Shown: piece after piece, positions 60,730 to 64,000 of the stretch | Layout: each line of letters begins with the position of its first letter | How positions within the stretch are numbered: position 1 is the stretch's first letter | Assembly (NCBI RefSeq): GCF_000576635.1 | Contig: NZ_AVFL01000003.1 | Location: 292,011 to 356,010 of the forward strand | Origin: Skermanella stibiiresistens SB22 | GTDB lineage: Bacteria > Pseudomonadota > Alphaproteobacteria > Azospirillales > Azospirillaceae | DNA length: 64,000 nt | Direction: 5' to 3' | Position numbers and translations under genes: made by a program | The notes under the pieces: generated by a model | What the model saw: only the letters and a program-made list of their open reading frames with translations | The model's database searches: none | Told to the model about the DNA's origin: nothing

Positions 60730-61260
60730 TTACGCCGCCTCGTCCTGCTTGGTCTGGGCCTCGGCATAGGCCGCGAGAACGCGGGCCACCTGGCCACCCG
60801 GAGCCTGAAGCACGCCAGCGATACGGGTCGCCGGGGTGTTGATCATGCCCAGGAGCTTGCCACGCAGCTCGTCGAGCGACGGCAAGGACGCGAGCGCCTT
60901 GACACCTTCGACGTCGAGGGTCTGGGTGCCGAGGGAGCCACCGACGATCTTGAACTTGTCGTTGCCCTTGGCGTAGTCGGCGGCCACCTTGGCGGCCGCG
61001 ACCGGGTCCTTCGAGTAGGCGACCGCGGTCGGCCCCCTGAACAACCCATCCAAACCTTCGAACTGCGTGCCCTTGAGGGCGATGCGAGCGAGCCGGTTCT
61101 TCGTCACCTTGAAGCTGGCGCCCGCGGCGCGCATCTTGCGGCGCAGGTCCGTCACCTCGGCAACCGTCATCCCGCTCTGCTGGGTGACGACGACGAGACC
61201 GGTGTCCTGCAACGCGCTATGCAACGCCGCGACCGTCTCTTCCTTCTGAGTGCGGTCCAC
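60730..61260 (-). CDS. rplJ: 50S ribosomal protein L10
   Basis: This 176-aa protein anchors L7/L12 dimers to the ribosome and represses its own mRNA. Visible are QKEETVAALHSALQDTG, RRKMRAAGASFKVTKNRLARIA and the C-terminal VARVLAAYAEAQTKQDEAA helix that binds L12. The preceding 302-nt leader is consistent with L10 autoregulation. Confidence 0.97.
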   Translation of the reverse strand: MDRTQKEETVAALHSALQDTGLVVVTQQSGMTVAEVTDLRRKMRAAGASFKVTKNRLARIALKGTQFEGLDGLFRGPTAVAYSKDPVAAAKVAADYAKGNDKFKIVGGSLGTQTLDVEGVKALASLPSLDELRGKLLGMINTPATRIAGVLQAPGGQVARVLAAYAEAQTKQDEAA

Positions 61261-61562
61261 GGATCGTCTCCGTTGCTAAAAATGGCCCGGGCATCCCTTG
61301 GAGGGGAAACCCGTTCCAACACGGCAATTGAAACCCCTCCCCCGCCGATGGCGGGACAGAGGTTCCGGTTTACCTGTCCCAGAAGTTCAAGCCGTCAGTG
61401 CCAAACGGGTTCGGACCCGTTGGGTAATCGGTTGCAACTCCCGTCTATGCAGGCAAATCTTAGGCCGGCGAACCGGCGCCTGCAGTCTCGGACAGGGCGG
61501 GCGGTGCGGACACCGCCCTGATGACCTGGGACCCGGTCACCCGGGCCCTTCGGCCATATCCC
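61261..61562 (-). promoter_or_regulatory. L10 leader region (rplJ-rplL autoregulation)
   Basis: This non-coding 302-nt spacer between rplA and rplJ contains a hairpin GGGACAG/CTGTCCC (61353-61380) and further G/C-rich inverted segments. It corresponds in place to the L10-L12 binding leader known in proteobacteria. It may also hold a second promoter for rplJL-rpoBC. Confidence 0.6.
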
Positions 61563-62279
61563 TTACGCGTTCGCCGTCGAGGAGGCGGTCGGAACGGTTG
61601 ACAGATCGAGCTTCACGCCCGGACCCATGGTCGAGCTGAGCGAGATCCGTTCGATGTATTGGCCCTTGGCACCGGTCGGCCGGGCGCGGTTGATAGCGCC
61701 GATGAACGCCCGGATGTTCTCCAGGAGCGCGTCATCGCTGAAGCTGGCCTTGCCGACACCGGCGTGGACGATACCGGTCTTCTCGGCGCGGAACTCGACC
61801 GAACCACCCTTGGCGGCCTTGACCGCCTCGGTCACGTTCGGCGTCACGGTGCCGAGCTTCGGGTTCGGCATCAGGCCGCGCGGCCCGAGGATCTTACCGA
61901 GCTTGCCGACCACGGCCATCATGTCCGGGGTGGCGATGCAACGATCGAAGTTGATCTCGCCGGCCTGGATCTTCTCGGCCAGATCGTCGGCGCCGACGAT
62001 GTCGGCACCAGCCGCCAAGGCCTCTTCGGCCTTGTTGGCGCGGGCGAACACCGCGACGCGGACGGTCTTGCCGGTGCCGTTCGGCAGGGTGACCATGCCG
62101 CGGACCATCTGGTCGGCGTGGCGGGGGTCGATACCCAGGTTCATCGCGACCTCGATGGTCTCGTCGAACTTGGCGGTCGCCTTGGACTTGATCAGTCGCA
62201 GGGCGTCATCCAGCGGCATGAAGCCGTCGCGGTCGATGCCCTGGTAGGCGTTCTTGAGGCGCTTGCCGATGCGTGCCAT
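61563..62279 (-). CDS. rplA: 50S ribosomal protein L1
   Basis: This 238-aa protein of the L1 stalk binds 23S rRNA and regulates the rplKA mRNA. It starts [20 protein letters not shown]. It has [43 protein letters not shown] and [14 protein letters not shown] longer frame to 62525 reads through rplK out of frame and is discarded. It is 4 nt from the rplK stop. Confidence 0.97.
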   Translation of the reverse strand: MARIGKRLKNAYQGIDRDGFMPLDDALRLIKSKATAKFDETIEVAMNLGIDPRHADQMVRGMVTLPNGTGKTVRVAVFARANKAEEALAAGADIVGADDLAEKIQAGEINFDRCIATPDMMAVVGKLGKILGPRGLMPNPKLGTVTPNVTEAVKAAKGGSVEFRAEKTGIVHAGVGKASFSDDALLENIRAFIGAINRARPTGAKGQYIERISLSSTMGPGVKLDLSTVPTASSTANA

Positions 62280-62283
62280 GGTC

Positions 62284-62712
62284 TTACTCCACCACTTCCA
62301 GGCCCATGGAACGGGCGGAGCCCGCCAACATGCGAGAGGCGCCGTCAACGTCGTTGGCGTTGAGGTCGACCATCTTGGTCTTCGCGATCTCGCGGATCTG
62401 GTCCATCGAGATCTGGCCGATGAAGCCCTTGCCCGTCGTCTGCGAGCCCTTGGCGATGCCGGCGGCCTTCTTGATGAAGTAGGTCGCGGGAGGGGTCTTC
62501 GTGACGAAGGTGAAGGTACGGTCACCGAACGCGGTGATCACGACCGGGATCGGCATGCCGACCTCCAGGTCCGCAGTCCGCGCGTTGAACGCCTTGCAGA
62601 ACTCCATGATGTTCAGGCCGCGCTGACCCAGCGCCGGACCGATTGGCGGCGACGGGTTGGCCTTGCCGGCCGGCACCTGCAGCTTGATGTAGCCGATAAT
62701 CTTCTTTGCCAT
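62284..62712 (-). CDS. rplK: 50S ribosomal protein L11
   Basis: This 142-aa protein forms the GTPase-associated centre with 23S rRNA. It has [41 protein letters not shown] and the RNA-binding C-domain ending [23 protein letters not shown] 62712 has GAGGTG 5 nt upstream; a GTG two codons earlier is possible. The gap to nusG is 153 nt. Confidence 0.97.
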   Translation of the reverse strand: MAKKIIGYIKLQVPAGKANPSPPIGPALGQRGLNIMEFCKAFNARTADLEVGMPIPVVITAFGDRTFTFVTKTPPATYFIKKAAGIAKGSQTTGKGFIGQISMDQIREIAKTKMVDLNANDVDGASRMLAGSARSMGLEVVE

Positions 62713-62865
62713 CTTCACACCTCTTCATGTGGCCCTATTGGACCACGTCGCGGACCCATTGGGCCCGCAGGGTGCGCGGTGCGGCCATGGCGAGCCTCCC
62801 GCGCGGTAACTCCGGCCAATCGGCCGGCTTGTCGGCGCCGGGGCGACTTGGCGCCCCTCGCCGGA

Positions 62866-63396
62866 TCAGATCTTCTCGACCTGACCGTATTCCAATTCCA
62901 CCGGAGTGGAGCGACCGAAGATCGACACCGCGACCTTGAGCCGGGCCTTCTCCTCGTCCACTTCCTCGACGAAGCCGGTGAAGGACGTGAAGGGGCCATC
63001 GTTGACCCGGACCTGCTCTCCGACCTCGAAGGTGATCGACGGCTTGGGCCGTTCGATGCCCTCCTGGACCTGGTAGATGATCCGTTCGGCCTCGGACTGG
63101 CTGATCGGCTGCGGCTTGCCGCCGCCACCCAGGAAGCCGGTGACCTTCGGCGTGTTCTTGACGAGACTCCAGGTCTCGTCGGACAATTCCATCTTCACCA
63201 GGACATAGCCGGGAAAGAACTTCCGCTCGGCGTTGACCTTGGCGCCCCGGCGAACCTCGACCACTTCCTCGGTCGGCACCAGGATTTCCTCGAACAGCTC
63301 CGTCAGTCCCTTCTGGGCCGCCTTCTCGCGGATGCCCTGGGCGACCTTCTTCTCGAAGCCGGAGTAGACGTGAACTACGTACCAGCGCATCGCCAT
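62866..63396 (-). CDS. nusG: Transcription termination/antitermination protein NusG
   Basis: This 176-aa protein links RNA polymerase to Rho and the ribosome. The NGN domain starts [20 protein letters not shown] and has [17 protein letters not shown]. The KOW domain shows [22 protein letters not shown]. Start may be ATG 63396 or 63390, two codons apart. It is 4 nt from the secE stop, so they are co-translated. Confidence 0.97.
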   Translation of the reverse strand: MAMRWYVVHVYSGFEKKVAQGIREKAAQKGLTELFEEILVPTEEVVEVRRGAKVNAERKFFPGYVLVKMELSDETWSLVKNTPKVTGFLGGGGKPQPISQSEAERIIYQVQEGIERPKPSITFEVGEQVRVNDGPFTSFTGFVEEVDEEKARLKVAVSIFGRSTPVELEYGQVEKI

Positions 63397-63400
63397 GGCG

Positions 63401-63598
63401 TCAGACCCCCAGACCAAGGATGGTGCGGACGCCAAGCGCCAACACCTGATCGACCGCCAGGAAGAACAGGGACGCGGCGATGACCATCACGAACACCATG
63501 CCCGATGTGATCGTCGTTTCCTTGCGCGTCGGCCAGGTAACCTTGGCCACCTCGCGCCGGACTTCGCGAGCGAATTCTGCAGGGTTCTTTTTAGCCAT
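63401..63598 (-). CDS. secE: Preprotein translocase subunit SecE
   Basis: This 65-aa single-helix subunit of the SecYEG channel has an amphipathic N-part ([22 protein letters not shown]) and a membrane helix [20 protein letters not shown]. The short one-helix form is usual in alphaproteobacteria. It opens the secE-nusG unit; tRNA-Trp lies 118 nt upstream. Confidence 0.96.
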   Translation of the reverse strand: MAKKNPAEFAREVRREVAKVTWPTRKETTITSGMVFVMVIAASLFFLAVDQVLALGVRTILGLGV

Positions 63599-63716
63599 CG
63601 CGGTTGGGCCGCCAGTCTCACTTAGGTACAGCCGTCGCCATCAAGGCGCCGGCCAGAATGTCAGATCGTCACGGCCATGGCCGCCGCGTCCTACCGTAAC
63701 GTCGCCTGCCAAAGAG

Positions 63717-63792
63717 TGGCAGGAGTGGAGGGGATCGAACCCCCAACCCCCGGTTTTGGAGACCGGTGCTCTACCAATTGAGCTACACTCCT
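63717..63792 (-). tRNA. trpT: tRNA-Trp (anticodon CCA)
   Basis: This 76-nt gene on the minus strand has acceptor stem AGGAGTG/CACTCCT and D-arm TAGCTCAATTGGTAGAGCA. The anticodon loop is CTCCAAA (CCA), the T-arm GGTTCGATCC, and the CCA end is encoded. Its place between tuf and secE is the conserved arrangement. Confidence 0.97.
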
Positions 63793-63895
63793 ACGACGCC
63801 CGTCCGCCGGACGATGCTCCCTGTGGCTGCGATGTCATCGCCTCCAGTTGGGAGCGGCGGGGGGTTTTAACGGATCCGTCGCGAACAATCCAGCG

Positions 63896-63936
63896 AAAAG
63901 GCCGCTGCCGGGAAATATTTCTCCGGCAGCGGCCCG
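63896..63936 (-). terminator. Terminator after tuf
   Basis: A 12-bp perfect stem GGCCGCTGCCGG/CCGGCAGCGGCC (63900-63911 and 63923-63934) is followed on the minus strand by TTTT. It lies 12 nt after the EF-Tu stop. Confidence 0.88.
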
Positions 63937-63947
63937 TCATCGGGAAC

Positions 63948-64000
63948 TTACTCGATGATGCTGGCGACGACGCCGGCGCCGACGGTGCGGCCGCCCTCAC
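63948..64000 (-). CDS. tuf: Elongation factor Tu, C-terminal end only
   Basis: The last 17 codons and stop are visible: EGGRTVGAGVVASIIE, the invariant end of alphaproteobacterial EF-Tu. The rest of the gene lies beyond the right edge. The tRNA-Trp gene follows downstream. Confidence 0.92.
   Translation of the reverse strand, partial: EGGRTVGAGVVASIIE

Overview
The window looks like chromosomal DNA from a high-G+C alphaproteobacterium. The best fit is Rhodospirillales, Azospirillaceae-like (Azospirillum, Skermanella and relatives). This is inferred from AapJ/AapQ-type amino-acid transport, a PhyR regulator with a FAT-GUY receiver, a RirA-type IRO box, a globin-coupled chemoreceptor, DUF6460 and DUF6134 proteins, and the general gene content. 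No phage, insertion sequence, rRNA operon or CRISPR array was seen. The only tRNA is tRNA-Trp, in the conserved tuf-trpT-secE-nusG-rplKAJL-rpoBC block at the right end.

Layout: 1-2.0 kb, amino-acid ABC transporter (aapQ partial, aapJ). 2.4-4.0 kb, metC-hisI. 4.0-4.3 kb, RNA-rich intergenic region with a perfect FNR/FixK box, a likely short RNA and two opposed terminators. 5.5-9.6 kb, SUV3-like helicase and a soluble globin-coupled chemoreceptor. 10.9-18.4 kb, IclR-controlled galactonate/galactose catabolism (dgoK, dgoA, lactonase, dehydrogenase) with a tripartite tricarboxylate transporter. 18.5-19.8 kb, toxin-antitoxin pair. 19.8-24.0 kb, a five-gene overlapping operon of uncharacterised type: DUF6134 secreted protein, 42-aa ORF, thermostable-hemolysin/GNAT-like protein, AMP-ligase fused to a heme-oxygenase-like diiron oxidase, and an SDR. 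24.2-31.6 kb, PhoD, then a GntR-controlled ABC transporter/amidohydrolase/TSUP operon. 31.7-36.5 kb, a six-gene operon joining a stressosome module (RsbR, RsbS, RsbT, RsbT-PP2C) to a HisKA_2 kinase and the general stress regulator PhyR. 36.8-44 kb, DUF2161 nuclease-like protein, TRAP transporter, serine protease, HCCA isomerase-like protein, leucine dehydrogenase and Bfd. 44.2-48.5 kb, ThuEFGK-like sugar ABC transporter. 48.6-51.4 kb, RlmM-like methyltransferase altered by a 16-bp duplication, Fur and an MNT/HEPN pair. 51.4-64 kb, the rpo/ribosomal block.

Two loci stand out as possibly undescribed systems. The first is the ligase-diiron oxidase operon (19.8-24.0 kb), where each gene overlaps the next and the iron ligands of UndA-type enzymes are visible; a small-molecule or fatty-acyl product is plausible. 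The second is the stressosome-PhyR operon (31.7-36.5 kb), which joins Firmicutes-style partner switching to the alphaproteobacterial general stress response and is preceded by an EcfG-like promoter. A third candidate is the FNR-box/terminator unit at 4058-4175, which would make an RNA of about 70 nt under low oxygen.
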